NCBI RefSeq assembly: GCF_003194625.1
Contig: NZ_QHKX01000002.1
Location: forward strand, 310,001 to 374,000
Direction of reading: 5' to 3'
Source of the DNA: Nocardioides solisilvae
GTDB taxonomy: Bacteria > Actinomycetota > Actinomycetes > Propionibacteriales > Nocardioidaceae
DNA: 64,000 nt
Both the position numbers and the translations under genes were made by a program. Shown piece after piece: positions 6,796 to 17,164 of this stretch. Position 1 is the stretch's first letter; the number at the start of each line of letters is the position of its first letter. Below the pieces are notes generated by a model that did no database searches, was not told the origin of the DNA, and saw only the letters and a list, made by a program, of their open reading frames with translations.

Positions 6796-9618
6796 TCAGG
6801 AGCGCGGGATCTCGCGCAGCTCGAACGACTCCACGACGTCGCCGATCTTGATGTCCTGGAAGTTCCGGAGCACCAGACCGCACTCGAAGCCCTCGCGGAC
6901 CTCGGACGCGTCGTCCTTCTCGCGCCGCAGCGAGGACAGGTCCAGGTTGTCCGCGACGACGTTGCCGTCGCGCAGCACCCGCACCTTGGCGTTGCGGCGG
7001 ACCGTGCCCGAGGTGACCATGCAGCCGGCGATGTTGCCCGCCTTGGACGAGCGGAAGATCTCGCGGATCTCCGCCTGGCCGAGGACGGCCTCCTCGTACT
7101 CCGGCTTGAGCATGCCCTTGAGGGCAGCCTCGATCTCCTCGATGGCCTGGTAGATCACCGAGTAGTACCGGATCTCCACGCCCTCCTTGTCGGCCATCTG
7201 CGCCGCCTTGCCCTGCGGGCGGACGTTGAAGCCGATGATGATGGCGTCGGAGGCGGCCGCCAGGTCGACGTTGGTCTCGGTGATCGCACCGACACCGCGG
7301 TCGATGACGCGCAGGGTGACCTCGTCGCCGACGTCGATCTGCGCCAGCGAGTCCTCGAGGGCCTCCACCGAGCCGGACACGTCGCCCTTGAGGATGAGGT
7401 TGAGCTCCTGGCTCTCGCCCTTCTCCATGGAGGCCATGAAGTCCTCGAGGGTGCGGCGCACGCGACGCTTGGCCTGCATGGCCGCGCGCTCGCGGGACTC
7501 GCGCTTCTCGGCGATCTGACGGGCCATCCGGTCGTCGTCGACCACGATGAAGTTCTGGCCCGCGCCCGGGACGGCGCTGAGGCCGAGCACCATGGCCGGC
7601 CGCGACGGGTCCGCCTCGGTGAGCTCGTTGCCGAACTCGTCGAGCATCGCCCGCACCCGGCCGTACGCCGGGCCGGCCACCAGCGAGTCGCCGACCCGCA
7701 GGGTGCCGCGCTGGACCAGGACCGTGGCCACCGGGCCGCGACCGCGGTCCAGGTGCGCCTCGACGACCAGGCCCTGGGCGTCCTGCGTGGGGTTGGCCCG
7801 CAGGTCGAGCGAGGCGTCGGCGGTGAGGACGACGGCCTCGAGCAGCTTGTCCAGGTTGAGCTCGGACTTGGCCGAGACGTCGACGAACATCGCGTCGCCG
7901 CCGTACTCCTCGGGGATCAGGCCGTACTCGGTGAGCTGGCCGCGGACCTTGGTCGGGTCGGCGTCGGGCTTGTCGATCTTGTTGACCGCGACCACGATCG
8001 GCACCTCGGCGGCGCGGGCGTGGTTGAGCGCCTCGACCGTCTGGGGCATGACGCCGTCGTCGGCCGCGACCACGAGGATCGCGATGTCGGTCGCCTGGGC
8101 ACCACGGGCACGCATGGCGGTGAACGCCTCGTGACCCGGGGTGTCGATGAAGGTGATCCGGCGGTCCTCGCCGTCGACGTCGGTGTGCACCTGGTAGGCA
8201 CCGATGTGCTGCGTGATGCCACCGGCCTCCTTGGCGCCGACGTTGGCGTTGCGCAGCGCGTCGAGGAGCTTGGTCTTGCCGTGGTCGACGTGACCCATGA
8301 CGGTGACGACCGGCGGCCGGACCACCAGGTCGGACTCGTCGCCCTCGTCGGAGCCGAACTCCAGGTCGAAGGACTCGAGGAGCTCGCGGTCCTCGTCCTC
8401 CGGGGAGACGACCTGCACGACGTAGTTGAGCTCCTCGCCGAGCAGCTCGAACGTCTCGTCGTTGACCGACTCGGTCGCGGTGACCATCTCGCCCAGCGAG
8501 AAGAGCATCTGCACCAGGGCTGCGGCGTCGACGTTGATCTTCTCGGCGAAGTCGGTCAGCGAGGCGCCGCGCGGCAGGCGCACGGTCTCGCCGTCGCCCT
8601 TGCGGACCCGCACGCCGCCGATGGTCGGGGCCTGCATGGCCTCGAACTCCTGGCGACGCGCCCGCTTCGACTTGCGGCCACGACGCGACGGGCCGCCGGG
8701 GCGGCCGAAGGCGCCCTGGGTCTGGCCGCGCTGGCCGGGACGACCGCCGCCGGGGCGACCGCCGCCGGCGGGGCCGAAGCCGCCACCGGGACGACCGGCG
8801 CCGGGACCGCCCGCGCCGCCACCGGGGCGACCCGGGGCACCGCCGCGACCACCGGGACCGGGGCGCCCGGGGGCACCCGCACGCCCGGGGGCGCCGCCGG
8901 GTCCGCGGCCGAAGGCGGCCGGGGACTTCGGCATCATGGCCGGGTTGGGCCGGGGCATGCCGGGTCGGGCACCCGGGGCGCCGCCCTCACGGGCTGCCGG
9001 CGGCCGCGGGGGCCGCTGGTCGTCGCCGGGGGCACCGGCGCCGGGCGCCGGGGCGGCGGGGCGACGGCCCATGCCCTGGCTCGGGGCGAACGGGTTGTTG
9101 CCCGGGCGCGGGGCGCCGGGGCGGCCCACAGGACGCGGGGCCGGGCTGGGCGCCTTGGGCGCCGGCGCTGCAGGCTTGGGCGCGGCCGCGGCGGGCGGGG
9201 TCGCGGCGGCCGGCGCAGCGGGGGCAGCCGGCTCCTCGACGGGGGCCGGGGCGGCCGGCTCCGCCGCCGCCGGCTCGGGGGCGGGGGCGGGCTTGGCCTT
9301 GGGGCCGGGACGGGGGCCCGGGCGCGCCGCGCCGGCGGCGGGCGCCGCGTCGGGCGTCGCTGCGGGGGCCGCCGGGGACGCCGGCGCCTGGGCGGCGGGG
9401 GCCTTCGGGGCGGGGGCGGCGGCCTCGGGGGCCGGTGCGGAGGCACCGGCAGCCTTCAGCTGCTCGCCGTACTGCTTCTTGAAGCGCATCTCGACGGGGG
9501 GCTCGACCGTCGACGACGCCGACTTGACGAACTCCCCCATCTCCTTGAGCTTCTCGAGAACGAACTTGCTCTCGACGCCGAACTCCTTGGCGAGTTCGTG
9601 GACTCGGGTCTTGGCCAC
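6796..9618 (-). CDS. infB: Translation initiation factor IF-2
   Basis: IF-2 is the GTPase that brings fMet-tRNA to the 30S subunit and promotes subunit joining. The 940-aa protein starts with an IF2_N domain ([13 protein letters not shown]). About 300 residues of low-complexity Ala/Pro, then Gly/Pro/Arg-rich sequence follow, typical for high-GC actinobacteria. The G-domain begins near residue 440: G1 GHVDHGKT, G3 DTPGHEAF, G4 NKID. Domains II, III and IV follow with the C-terminal [10 protein letters not shown]. The start is GTG at 9618, where the IF2_N homology begins; an AAGGAG box lies 14 nt upstream. It follows ylxR after a 95-nt gap. Confidence 0.97.
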   Translation of the reverse strand: MAKTRVHELAKEFGVESKFVLEKLKEMGEFVKSASSTVEPPVEMRFKKQYGEQLKAAGASAPAPEAAAPAPKAPAAQAPASPAAPAATPDAAPAAGAARPGPRPGPKAKPAPAPEPAAAEPAAPAPVEEPAAPAAPAAATPPAAAAPKPAAPAPKAPSPAPRPVGRPGAPRPGNNPFAPSQGMGRRPAAPAPGAGAPGDDQRPPRPPAAREGGAPGARPGMPRPNPAMMPKSPAAFGRGPGGAPGRAGAPGRPGPGGRGGAPGRPGGGAGGPGAGRPGGGFGPAGGGRPGGGRPGQRGQTQGAFGRPGGPSRRGRKSKRARRQEFEAMQAPTIGGVRVRKGDGETVRLPRGASLTDFAEKINVDAAALVQMLFSLGEMVTATESVNDETFELLGEELNYVVQVVSPEDEDRELLESFDLEFGSDEGDESDLVVRPPVVTVMGHVDHGKTKLLDALRNANVGAKEAGGITQHIGAYQVHTDVDGEDRRITFIDTPGHEAFTAMRARGAQATDIAILVVAADDGVMPQTVEALNHARAAEVPIVVAVNKIDKPDADPTKVRGQLTEYGLIPEEYGGDAMFVDVSAKSELNLDKLLEAVVLTADASLDLRANPTQDAQGLVVEAHLDRGRGPVATVLVQRGTLRVGDSLVAGPAYGRVRAMLDEFGNELTEADPSRPAMVLGLSAVPGAGQNFIVVDDDRMARQIAEKRESRERAAMQAKRRVRRTLEDFMASMEKGESQELNLILKGDVSGSVEALEDSLAQIDVGDEVTLRVIDRGVGAITETNVDLAAASDAIIIGFNVRPQGKAAQMADKEGVEIRYYSVIYQAIEEIEAALKGMLKPEYEEAVLGQAEIREIFRSSKAGNIAGCMVTSGTVRRNAKVRVLRDGNVVADNLDLSSLRREKDDASEVREGFECGLVLRNFQDIKIGDVVESFELREIPRS

Positions 9619-9713
9619 GTTAGAACGCTGCTCCTTCTGGCCCGAGCCCCGCGGAGGGGTGTTGCGGACCGTTAGTGGTGGTGCTGGCTCATCGGAAAGT
9701 ACTCATCGAGTGC

Positions 9714-10073
9714 TCATGAGCTGCCTGCTCCAGTTTCTTGTCGGTCGATCACGGTGGGACGAGCGGTGAGGTGGTCCTCCAGCGGCGTGAGCGCGAGCGC
9801 CTCACGGACCCTGAGGGCCCGGGGGAACGCCCGCCTGCGCACCGCCAGCTGCAGGCACTCGGAGGTGGGGTGCAGGTGCGCCCCTCGCCCGGGTGCCGTG
9901 CCGGCGGGATCGGGCACCACGGCCGGACGGCCGTCGGTCCCCGCGCCTGCCACCACGCGCAGCAGCTCGCTCTTCGCGGCCCGACGCCGACACCCCACAC
10001 AGGTCCGAACCGGACCGGGGGCAGGGAGAGTCGTCGTACGAACCACTGGGACCAGCCTACCGCGAGGGACCAT
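9714..10073 (-). CDS. ylxR: YlxR/RnpM-family RNA-binding protein
   Basis: A small basic protein (119 aa from the ATG at 10073) between nusA and infB, the conserved place of the YlxR (DUF448) family. The family signature PVRTCVGCRRRAAKSELLRVV lies just after the N-terminus, with the ArgGly-rich RGAHLHPTSECLQLAVRRRAFPRAL segment after it. B. subtilis YlxR (RnpM) binds RNase P RNA and modulates it; the same role is only inferred here. The start is uncertain: a GTG at 10046 (110 aa) leaves less spacer before the signature, and neither start has a strong Shine-Dalgarno box. The C-terminal 20 residues are not conserved in kind. Confidence 0.85.
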   Translation of the reverse strand: MVPRGRLVPVVRTTTLPAPGPVRTCVGCRRRAAKSELLRVVAGAGTDGRPAVVPDPAGTAPGRGAHLHPTSECLQLAVRRRAFPRALRVREALALTPLEDHLTARPTVIDRQETGAGSS

Positions 10074-10107
10074 CGATTTCCGAACCGGGGACCGGGGCCC
10101 CGCCCGC

Positions 10108-11088
10108 CTACTCCCCCTCGCGGGGCTCCTCGTCGGAGCGGATGTCGATGCGCCAGCCCGTGAGCCGCGCGGCCAGCCGGGCGTTCTGCCCCTCCTTGCC
10201 GATGGCCAGGGAGAGCTGGAAGTCGGGGACCACGACGCGGCAGGCGCGGGCGGCGGCGTCCAGCACCTCGACCGAGGTCACGCGGGCCGGGGACAGGGCG
10301 TGCGCGACGAGCTCGGCGGGGTCCTCGGACCAGTCCACGATGTCGATCTTCTCGCCGTGCAGCTCCGACATGACGTTGCGGACCCGCTGGCCCATGGGGC
10401 CGATGCAGGCGCCCTTGGCGTTCACGCCCGGCACCCGCGAGTGGACCGCGATCTTGGTCCGGTGCCCCGCCTCACGGGCGATCCCCGCGATCTCGACGGT
10501 GCCGTCGGCGATCTCGGGCACCTCCAGGGCGAAGAGCTTCTTGACCAGGTTGGGGTGGGTGCGCGACAGGGTGATCTGCGGGCCCCGCATCCCCTTGCGG
10601 ACCGAGACCACCAGGCACTTGATCCGGGTGCCGTGGGTGTAGGTCTCGCCCGGGACCCGCTCGCCGACCGGCAGCAGCGCCTCGAGCTTGCCGAGGTCGA
10701 CCATCACGTCGTCGGGGTTGCGGCCCTGCTGGATGACGCCGGAGATGACGTCGCCCTCCTTGCCGGAGAACTCCCCGAACCGGATGTCGTCCTCGGCGTC
10801 GCGGAGCCGCTGCAGCATGATCTGCTTCGCCGTCGTCGCGGCGATCCGGCCGAAGCCGTCGGGGGTGTCGTCGTACTCGGCCACGACGTTGCCCTCCGCG
10901 TCGAGCTCGGAGGCCAGCACCGCCACGTGCCCGGTCTTGCGGTCCAGCTGGACCCGCGCCCGGTCCTGGGCGCCGGGGGTCTTGTGGTAGGCCGTCAGCA
11001 GCGCCTGCTCGATCGCCTCGACGAGCACGTCGAAGGAGATCTCCTTCTCGCGTTCCAGCATCCGCAGGATGCCCAGATCGATGTCCAT
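10108..11088 (-). CDS. nusA: Transcription termination/antitermination factor NusA
   Basis: NusA binds RNA polymerase and nascent RNA and influences pausing, termination and rRNA antitermination. The 326-aa protein has the N-terminal RNAP-binding domain ([20 protein letters not shown]), an S1 domain (about 130-200, with [19 protein letters not shown]), then KH1 ([18 protein letters not shown]) and KH2 ([20 protein letters not shown]). It ends soon after KH2, without the acidic repeats of E. coli, which is normal for Gram-positives. The ATG overlaps the last base of the rimP stop (TGATG), implying coupling. Confidence 0.97.
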   Translation of the reverse strand: MDIDLGILRMLEREKEISFDVLVEAIEQALLTAYHKTPGAQDRARVQLDRKTGHVAVLASELDAEGNVVAEYDDTPDGFGRIAATTAKQIMLQRLRDAEDDIRFGEFSGKEGDVISGVIQQGRNPDDVMVDLGKLEALLPVGERVPGETYTHGTRIKCLVVSVRKGMRGPQITLSRTHPNLVKKLFALEVPEIADGTVEIAGIAREAGHRTKIAVHSRVPGVNAKGACIGPMGQRVRNVMSELHGEKIDIVDWSEDPAELVAHALSPARVTSVEVLDAAARACRVVVPDFQLSLAIGKEGQNARLAARLTGWRIDIRSDEEPREGE

Positions 11089-11576
11089 CAGTCGTCCTCG
11101 TCCTCGTCCTTGCGGTTGAACTCGACCTGCACCAGGGCCTTGGCCACGTCGGCGAGCTCGACCCGGTGGGTCTCGCCGTCCACGACCAGCTCCACCCCGG
11201 TCTCGTCGCTCGTCCCGATCCGTCCGGTCAGCTGACCGCCCTCCACCAGCTGGACCCGGACCAGCCGGCCGGCGTTCCGCCGCCAGTGCCGGGGCAGGGT
11301 GAGGGGACGGTCGACGCCGCGCGACGTCACCTCCAGCAGGTAGGGCTGCTCGCCCATCACGTCGGAGTCGTCGAGGACGCGCGAGACCTCCCGCGTCGCC
11401 TCGGCGACGTCGTCGAGGGTCACCCCGCCGTCCTTGTCCACCGCGACGCGCAGCACCCGACGCTTGCCGGCCGGGGTCAGCTCCACGGCCTCGACGTCGA
11501 GCCCCAGCACGGTCAGGGGGGTCGTCAGCTCCGCCTCGATGCGGTCCCGGGTGGCGTCACCCTTGGCGTTTCCCAC
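11088..11576 (-). CDS. rimP: Ribosome maturation factor RimP
   Basis: RimP helps assemble the 30S subunit. The 162-aa product has the N-terminal domain with [21 protein letters not shown] and [19 protein letters not shown], the linker [20 protein letters not shown] and the C-terminal SH3-like barrel. I chose the GTG at 11576 over a longer start at 11615, because an excellent AAAGGAGG (11585-11592) sits 8 nt before it and the upstream residues are not RimP-like. It opens the rimP-nusA-ylxR-infB operon; a TATGGT hexamer about 40 nt upstream may be its -10. Confidence 0.94.
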   Translation of the reverse strand: MGNAKGDATRDRIEAELTTPLTVLGLDVEAVELTPAGKRRVLRVAVDKDGGVTLDDVAEATREVSRVLDDSDVMGEQPYLLEVTSRGVDRPLTLPRHWRRNAGRLVRVQLVEGGQLTGRIGTSDETGVELVVDGETHRVELADVAKALVQVEFNRKDEDEDD

Positions 11577-11637
11577 GCGGTCGACCTCCTTTGTGCTGTT
11601 GTCGTCGCCCACCATAACTGGCCGACGGCGTCCGGGC

Positions 11638-12948
11638 TCAGTCGCAGGGCTCGCGCGGGGTGAGCGCCCTCGTCACCAGGGCGGCGATCCGGCGGTGCCC
11701 CGCCGGGTCCGGGTGGACGGGGTGCCGGTCCTCCAGCATCAGCCCGGACTCGTGCCCACCGCCGGGGACCAGGCGGGGCCACCGCCGCCCGAGGTCGAGG
11801 ACCGCCACGTCGCCCCCCGCCATCCCCAGCAGCGTCCGGCGCAGCGGCGCCCACTCCTGGGGCGGCCAGCGGTCGGGGTCGCGCACCACGCGGTAGGGCA
11901 CGACGAGGAGCACGGCGTGCGGCCCGTCGTCCGCGGCCTTCGCCCGGGCGACCACCTGCTCCAGGTTGCTGCGCAGCTGACGCGGCGTGGTGTGCCAGAA
12001 CCAGTCGTTGACCCCGAGGTTCACGACGGTGAGGTCGGGCGCGGTCGCCGCGGCCGCCCGCCAGTGCCGCTCGGCCGAGCGGCGCAGCGAGGGCACCCAC
12101 CCGTGCGAGGACCAGCCCCCGTGGCTCCCGTCGAGGACGTGGACGCCCGCGGTCAGGTCGGCCTCGGAGCCGAGCACCTCGAACCCCTCCAGGAGCACCG
12201 GACGCGCCCCCGCCACCACCCGCACCACGTGGCTCCCGGGCGCGAGCGCCGGGGAGAGCCAGCCGCCGCCCGGCGCGCCAGGCGTGTCGGCCAGCCGCAC
12301 GGCGGGCCCGTCGTCGACGGCCACCGAGGCCGTCGCCCGGCCCCCCGGGTCGCTGGACCAGACGCGCACGCGGGTGCCGGTGACGGCGAGCTCCACGACG
12401 GCCCCGGCGCGGAGCCCCAGCGCCTTGGAGCCGAGGCCGTGGCTGCTGACCCGCTCGACGCCGCCGGAGACGACGCGCAGGCCCGGCGGCTGCAGGCCCG
12501 ACCAGGTGGTGGCCGGCAGGTGGCCCGCTCCCTGGGCGTCGGGCAGCGGGAACCGCTCCCGCAGGGCGGCCTGCAGGGCGCTGGCCAGGCGCCCGTCCCA
12601 GCTGGTGCCGGCGCCCTCCGTGATCGAGTCGCCGACCAGGAGCACGTCGGCGCGGCGGGTGCCGACCACCCGCAGCGCGTTCCACCACGGGACGAGCGCG
12701 TCGGGGTTGAGCAGGGCCACGGAGGGGCGGCAGCCGACGCGGGCCCGGGCCGCGACGGGCCGGGCGGCGACCGCTGGCGGGGCCCCGGCGGTCGTTAGGA
12801 CGGCACCGGGGTCGGGCGCGGGTCGTCCCCCGGTCGGCGCGAGCAGCGCCCCGAGTCCTGCCACGAGTCCTGCGACGAGTCCCGCCACGGCCAGGACCGC
12901 GAGCAGGGAGGCGAGGCGCGGGCCCCGCCCGCTCTGGACGACGTGCAC
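11638..12948 (-). CDS. Membrane-anchored or secreted SGNH/GDSL-type hydrolase
   Basis: The 436-aa protein starts with a hydrophobic signal/anchor (about residues 11-35, [20 protein letters not shown]). An SGNH hydrolase domain follows with block I GDSITEG (Ser), block III GVND (in NLGVNDWFW) and block V DRHPVHP (Asp-x-x-His). An about 120-residue beta-rich insert between blocks I and III suggests a carbohydrate-binding-like module, as in CE2/CE3-type esterases. The likely role is removal of acyl groups from extracytoplasmic polysaccharide; the substrate is unknown. The GTG start at 12948 has GGGAGGT 4-5 nt upstream; reading further upstream gives only low-complexity sequence. It lies alone, upstream of rimP with a 61-nt gap. 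Confidence 0.8.
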   Translation of the reverse strand: MHVVQSGRGPRLASLLAVLAVAGLVAGLVAGLGALLAPTGGRPAPDPGAVLTTAGAPPAVAARPVAARARVGCRPSVALLNPDALVPWWNALRVVGTRRADVLLVGDSITEGAGTSWDGRLASALQAALRERFPLPDAQGAGHLPATTWSGLQPPGLRVVSGGVERVSSHGLGSKALGLRAGAVVELAVTGTRVRVWSSDPGGRATASVAVDDGPAVRLADTPGAPGGGWLSPALAPGSHVVRVVAGARPVLLEGFEVLGSEADLTAGVHVLDGSHGGWSSHGWVPSLRRSAERHWRAAAATAPDLTVVNLGVNDWFWHTTPRQLRSNLEQVVARAKAADDGPHAVLLVVPYRVVRDPDRWPPQEWAPLRRTLLGMAGGDVAVLDLGRRWPRLVPGGGHESGLMLEDRHPVHPDPAGHRRIAALVTRALTPREPCD

Positions 12949-12995
12949 GAGGACCTCCCGGGGTGGGTGGCCCAATCTAGGGCTTCCGGCCGGGC

Positions 12996-13001
12996 TACGC
13001 T
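12996..13001 (+). promoter_or_regulatory. Candidate -10 box of a leaderless transcript (TACGCT)
   Basis: TACGCT is followed by 6 nt and the GTG start at 13008. No Shine-Dalgarno sequence fits in the gap, so a leaderless mRNA is likely. Confidence 0.5.
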
Positions 13002-13007
13002 CCCCGG

Positions 13008-13526
13008 GTGCGCCCTTCGCCCCCACGCCACCGCCCCGGTGGGAGCACGGCGTCGCGGCGGGCGGTGCTGGTCGCCACCGGCGGGGCCGCCCTGCTCGTG
13101 GGCACCGGGTGCGACGTGCCCGGGCCCGACCGGTCGGCCGACTCCCTCCCCGACCCCGGGCGATCGCTGCTCGACGAGGTCGGGGCAGGTGCGGCCGCGG
13201 CGGCGGCCCGGCTGACGGCAACCACGGCGGCGCACCCGGGCCTCGCCCCCGCGCTCGAGGGACTGCGCACCACCCAGGCCGAGCACCTGCGCGTCCTCGC
13301 CGCGACGCTCGGGGAGGACCCGCCCGCCCCCCTCGCGACGCCGGGCCCCGCCGTGCCGCGGCGGTCCCAGGCCGCCCTGCGGGTCCTGCTGCGCGCGGAG
13401 CGCACCCGCCTGGCGTCGGTCCTGGACGGGGCCCGCGAGGTCGACGACGGCCGGGTGGCCCGGTTGCTCGCCTGCCTGGGCGCCGGCCTGGCCCAGCAGC
13501 TCGCGCTCGCGGAGGGCTCGCCGTGA
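13008..13526 (+). CDS. Putative lipoprotein with twin-arginine-like signal
   Basis: The 172-aa protein has an N-terminal SRR-type segment followed by a hydrophobic stretch (AVLVATGGAALLVGTGC). The lipobox is LVGTGC, so it is probably exported and lipidated at Cys35, perhaps through Tat. The mature part is Ala/Arg-rich and helical, with LRTTQAEHLRVLAATLGE resembling a ferritin-like helix. No catalytic motif is recognised. The GTG start has a TACGCT -10 box 6 nt upstream. The stop overlaps the GTG of the next gene (GTGA), so the pair is one unit and the two products may act together. Confidence 0.75.
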   Translation: MRPSPPRHRPGGSTASRRAVLVATGGAALLVGTGCDVPGPDRSADSLPDPGRSLLDEVGAGAAAAAARLTATTAAHPGLAPALEGLRTTQAEHLRVLAATLGEDPPAPLATPGPAVPRRSQAALRVLLRAERTRLASVLDGAREVDDGRVARLLACLGAGLAQQLALAEGSP

Positions 13527-13957
13527 GCACCCTGGAGCGGCTCCAGGCGGCGTTGGCGGCCGAGCACGCCGCCGTCCACGTCCTCGCCGTCGTCGCCGCG
13601 CAGGCGGCGAGCGCCGCCCCCGCCGCCGGGCAGGGCGGGGCGTTCACCCTGGCCGCCGCACGACACGCCGTCCACCTGGGTCGCCGCGACCTGCTGGTCG
13701 ACCAGCTCCGTGCACGGGAGGCGGAGCCCGTCGCAGCGGCCGCCGCCTACGAGCTGCCGGAGCTCGGCACCACGACGCTCGCCCTCGCCGCCGGAGCGCT
13801 CGTCGAGGAGAGGTGCCTGGCGGTGTACGCCGACCTGGTCGCGGCGTCGTCGGGCCGGCTGCGCGCCTGGTCCGTCGAGCAGCTGCAGGAGTCGGCCGTG
13901 GCGGTGCTGGCCTGGGACGGGCTGCCCCGCCCGTTCCCCGGGGCCGACGAGCTCTGA
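13523..13957 (+). CDS. Ferritin-like DUF4439-type protein
   Basis: The 144-aa product is almost wholly alpha-helical and Ala-rich, with the order LERLQAALAAEHAAVHVLAVVAAQ, then ARHAVHLGRRDLLVDQL and YELPELG. This resembles the actinobacterial DUF4439 ferritin-like domain. The Glu and His residues at EHAAVH and RHAVH could sit where ferritin folds bind metal, but a complete diiron set is not evident. The GTG start overlaps the stop of the upstream lipoprotein gene by 4 nt, so translation is coupled. The function is unknown. Confidence 0.72.
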   Translation: MSTLERLQAALAAEHAAVHVLAVVAAQAASAAPAAGQGGAFTLAAARHAVHLGRRDLLVDQLRAREAEPVAAAAAYELPELGTTTLALAAGALVEERCLAVYADLVAASSGRLRAWSVEQLQESAVAVLAWDGLPRPFPGADEL

Positions 13958-13989
13958 CTCCGGCCGGTGGGCACGTCGGAAAATGGGAA

Positions 13990-14056
13990 CGGCCCGCGGT
14001 CTCGTCACCCTGGGGGAGTCCCGAGATCTCCCCCAGCGCGCCGAGGCCGCGGGCCG
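13990..14056. terminator. Nested inverted repeats between convergent genes
   Basis: Outer arms 13990-14004 and 14042-14056 pair over 15 bp with one non-Watson-Crick position. Inner arms 14010-14018 and 14028-14036 (CTGGGGGAG/CTCCCCCAG) pair over 9 bp. Read on the minus strand the outer stem is followed within a few bases by CCCATTTTCC, so it looks like an intrinsic terminator for RNA coming from the proS side. It also blocks plus-strand read-through from 13957. Confidence 0.65.
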
Positions 14057-14213
14057 GCAGGGCTGGTCAGCAACAGCCCGGTGTGGTTCAGAGCCTGGGT
14101 CGAGGATCAGCTACCACTGGCATGAGTCTGCAACACAGCGTCCAGACGGACCAAGCGATTCAGGTTGCATGAACTTGCAGTGCGTAAACCCGCAGAACCC
14201 CGAGGTTCGTCCC
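14057..14213. other. Low-GC, structured non-coding segment downstream of proS
   Basis: No gene is convincing here. Positions 14121-14200 have 44 G/C in 80 bases (55%), while flanking genes exceed 70%. It has a hairpin GGGCTG/CAGCCC (14060-14065 and 14074-14079), GTCTG/CAGAC (14126-14130 and 14143-14147) and TGCAAC/GTTGCA (14129-14134 and 14164-14169). It ends at the terminator-like stem 13990-14056. It could be a small RNA, a proS 3' UTR element or a remnant of transferred DNA. Confidence 0.4.
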
Positions 14214-15983
14214 TCAGCCCCGGACGACGTCGCGGACGTGGCCGGCCGCCTCCGCGACGGCGACCTCGGTGCGCTCCCCCGTCCTGCGGTCCTTGACCTC
14301 GACGAGCCCGTCGGCCAGGCCACGGCCGACCGTGACGATCGTGGGGACGCCGATGAGCTCGGCGTCCTTGAACTTCACCCCGGGGCTGGTCTTGCCGGCC
14401 CGGTCGTCGTAGATCACCGTCAGTCCCGCCGCGTCCAGCTCGCCGGCCAGCCGCTCCGCCGCCTCGAAGAGGGCCGGGTCCTTGCCGGCGGCGACGACGT
14501 GGACGTCGGCCGGGGAGACCTCGCGCGGCCAGCACAGGCCGATCTCGTCGAGGGTGTTCTCGGCGATCGCGGCGACCGCGCGCGAGGGCCCGATGCCGTA
14601 GGAGCCCATGGTCACGGTCACCAGCTTGCCGTTCTCGTCCAGCACCTTGAGGTCGAGCGCCTCGGCGTACTTGCGGCCCAGCTGGAAGATGTGGCCCATC
14701 TCGACGCCGCGCGCGGACTCCAGGCTGCCGTGCTCGCAGGCGGGGCAGGCGTCGCCGTCGCGCACGTCGGCCGCCTCGATGGTGCCGTCGGCGGTGAAGT
14801 CGCGCCCGGCGACCAGGTCCACGACGTGCCGGCCCTCGGCGTCCGCGCCGGTGACCCAGCGGCTGCCCTCCACGACGCGGGGGTCGACGAGGTAGCGGAT
14901 CCCCGAGGGCGACTCCTCGCCGAGCGCGCCGGGGCCGATGTAGCCCTTGACCAGGGCGGGGTGCCGGCGGAGCTCCTCCTCGTCCATCGCCTCGACCTCG
15001 ATCGGCTCGAGCTGGCCCTCCAGGCGCTTCTGGTCCACCTCCCGGTCGCCGGGGAGGCCGATGGCCAGCGGCTCGCGGGTGCCGTCGGGGTGCCGGAGCA
15101 CCACCAGGACGTTCTTGAGGGTGTCGCCCGCCCGCCACGGACGGTCCTCGCGCGGGAGGTGGGCGTTGAGGTGGTCCACCAGGGTCTCGATGGTGGGCGT
15201 GGCCGGGGTGTCCTCGACGTGCGCCGCGGGGGCGTCGGCCAGGGGCAGCGGGGCGGGCGGGCGCACCGCCACGGCCTCCACGTTGGCCGCGTAGTCGCAG
15301 GCGGTGCAGCGGACGTAGGTGTCCTCCCCCACCTCGGTGCGGGCCAGGAACTCCTCCGAGCGGGAGCCGCCCATCGCGCCCGAGGTGGCCTTGACGATCG
15401 CGTAGTCGAAGCCCAGGCGGTCGAAGATCCGCACGTAGGCGTCCCGGTGGCGCTGGTAGGAGGCCTCCAGCCCCGCGTCGTCGACGTCGAAGGAGTAGGA
15501 GTCCTTCATCACGAACTCGCGTCCACGGAGCAGGCCCGCCCGCGGTCGCGCCTCGTCGCGGTACTTCGTCTGGATCTGGTACAGCGCGAGGGGCAGGTCC
15601 TTGTAGGAGGAGTAGAGGTCCTTGACCAGCAGCGTGAACATCTCCTCGTGGGTGGGCCCCAGGAGGTAGTCGCCGCCCTTGCGGTCGGTCAGCCGGAAGA
15701 GGTTGTCGCCGTACTCCTCCCAGCGGTTCGTCGCCTCGTAGGGCTCCTTGGGCAGCAGGGCCGGGAAGAGCACCTCCTGGGCACCGATCGCGTCCATCTC
15801 CTCGCGGATGACGTCCTCGATCCGGCGGAGCACGCGCAGCCCCAGCGGCAGCCAGGTGTACATGCCCGGGGCGACGCGGCGGACGTAGCCGGCGCGCACC
15901 AGCAACCGGTGGCTGGGCACCTCGGCCTCCGCGGGGTCGTCACGGAGCGTGCGCACGAACAGCTGGGACATCCGGAGGATCAT
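14214..15983 (-). CDS. proS: Proline--tRNA ligase (bacterial, editing type)
   Basis: ProRS charges tRNA-Pro. The 589-aa length is that of the bacterial form with an editing insertion between class II motifs 2 and 3. Visible are the N-terminal [29 protein letters not shown], the motif-2 region [25 protein letters not shown] block, the [10 protein letters not shown] editing-domain sequence, [18 protein letters not shown] anticodon-binding start and [14 protein letters not shown] at the end. The ATG at 15983 has a TAGCCT hexamer 7 nt upstream and no strong Shine-Dalgarno box; a second ATG lies four codons in. It is divergent from the secreted-protein gene at 16117. Confidence 0.96.
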   Translation of the reverse strand: MILRMSQLFVRTLRDDPAEAEVPSHRLLVRAGYVRRVAPGMYTWLPLGLRVLRRIEDVIREEMDAIGAQEVLFPALLPKEPYEATNRWEEYGDNLFRLTDRKGGDYLLGPTHEEMFTLLVKDLYSSYKDLPLALYQIQTKYRDEARPRAGLLRGREFVMKDSYSFDVDDAGLEASYQRHRDAYVRIFDRLGFDYAIVKATSGAMGGSRSEEFLARTEVGEDTYVRCTACDYAANVEAVAVRPPAPLPLADAPAAHVEDTPATPTIETLVDHLNAHLPREDRPWRAGDTLKNVLVVLRHPDGTREPLAIGLPGDREVDQKRLEGQLEPIEVEAMDEEELRRHPALVKGYIGPGALGEESPSGIRYLVDPRVVEGSRWVTGADAEGRHVVDLVAGRDFTADGTIEAADVRDGDACPACEHGSLESARGVEMGHIFQLGRKYAEALDLKVLDENGKLVTVTMGSYGIGPSRAVAAIAENTLDEIGLCWPREVSPADVHVVAAGKDPALFEAAERLAGELDAAGLTVIYDDRAGKTSPGVKFKDAELIGVPTIVTVGRGLADGLVEVKDRRTGERTEVAVAEAAGHVRDVVRG

Positions 15984-16116
15984 GGGCGCAAGGCTACTGG
16001 CGGCGTCGGGTGTCGCCGAACGGAGGCGAGCGCCGAGGCAACCTCCGCGCCGGCAGCCGCGTCCACTCCCTGCCGGCACACCACGGCACACCACCACGAC
16101 CGGACCGGAGCCCGCC

Positions 16117-17142
16117 ATGCGCACCTCCCTCAGCAGATCCCTCCTCCTCCTCGTCGCCTCCACCGCCCTGGCCGCGGGGGCCGTCGCCCCGGGGCCCGCG
16201 GGGGCCACGCGCCCCGCGGGCGCCGGACAGGACGACGCCCGCGCGGCGGCGTTCCTCGAGCCCCGCGACCTGCCGCGGGGCCCCGACGCCGCGGTGCCCC
16301 ACGTCGAGGGCTCGACCTTCGTCGACGGCGCCCGTCGCGTCGAGCTCGACGCCGGCCGCGTGGGGCTGCTCGGCCGGTCGGGCACGGCCTTCGTGCTCCG
16401 CACCAGCCGGGACGACGGCAGCCGGGCCCGGGTGGTCAGGCTGCTGCCGGACGACGGCACCGAGGTCCTCCTCCGGGGCCGCGACTCCGAGTCCGTCCGG
16501 CTCAGCACCGACGGCCGCCGGCTGGTCCAGGCCCGCGCGACCTCCCGCGGAGGCGCCCCGACCACCCGGGTCTCGGCCTGGGACGCACGCACGGGCGCGC
16601 TGGTGCACCGGCACCGGCTCCCCGGCTACGTCGACCTGCTGGACAGCACCCGACGCCGGGCGCTGCTCAGCACCGAGGGGCTGACCTTCCGGCTCGACCT
16701 CGCCACCGGCCGCCGCACGACGCTGGTGGCCCGGCGCGCCGGCGCGGCCGACCTCGCGGCGGGACGCCTCGCCACCTACACGGGCGACCCCTACCAGGGC
16801 GGCTGCACCGTGGTCTCCACCCTGGCCGAGCCGCGACGGGCCCTCTGGCGCTCCTGCACCGAGCGGGTCGACGACTTCTCCCCCGACGGGCGCCACATGA
16901 CCACGATCGACCTGCTGGCCGACGGGATCGGGCCCGGCAGCGTCTGGCTCCGCACGACCCGCGGCCGCCAGCTGGCGCAGTGGCGCACGGGCTGGTTCGG
17001 CACCACGGGCTGGGAGGGGCCGGCGACGGTGCTGCTGGAGGTCAACGGTCGTCGCAGCTCGGCGCTGGTCCGCTGCACCCCGGACGCGTGCGACAACGCG
17101 ACCGACCCCGGCCCGGTCCCGCAGCTGCGTCGCGGGGCCTGA
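16117..17142 (+). CDS. Secreted protein of unknown function, beta-propeller-like
   Basis: The 341-aa product has a classic signal peptide: MRTS, a Leu/Ala-rich core of about 20 residues, and cleavage near PAGATRPAG. The mature part has repeated blocks of the kind [41 protein letters not shown] and [14 protein letters not shown]. These look like degenerate WD/YVTN-type propeller blades. Cysteines appear as separated pairs (GGCTVVS/WRSCTER and VRCTPDACD), consistent with extracellular disulfides. No enzymatic motif is seen. The ATG has CGGAG 6 nt upstream. It stands alone and is divergent from proS. Confidence 0.75.
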   Translation: MRTSLSRSLLLLVASTALAAGAVAPGPAGATRPAGAGQDDARAAAFLEPRDLPRGPDAAVPHVEGSTFVDGARRVELDAGRVGLLGRSGTAFVLRTSRDDGSRARVVRLLPDDGTEVLLRGRDSESVRLSTDGRRLVQARATSRGGAPTTRVSAWDARTGALVHRHRLPGYVDLLDSTRRRALLSTEGLTFRLDLATGRRTTLVARRAGAADLAAGRLATYTGDPYQGGCTVVSTLAEPRRALWRSCTERVDDFSPDGRHMTTIDLLADGIGPGSVWLRTTRGRQLAQWRTGWFGTTGWEGPATVLLEVNGRRSSALVRCTPDACDNATDPGPVPQLRRGA

Positions 17143-17164
17143 GGTCCGGCGACCCTGCGTCGGG

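Noticed and set aside
6421..9675. Plus-strand 1084-codon frame opposite infB
   Set aside because: It mirrors the infB gene and has only low-complexity sequence.
12949..13647. Extended start for the SGNH hydrolase
   Set aside because: It would overlap both genes on the other strand, and a GGGAGGT box lies before GTG 12948.
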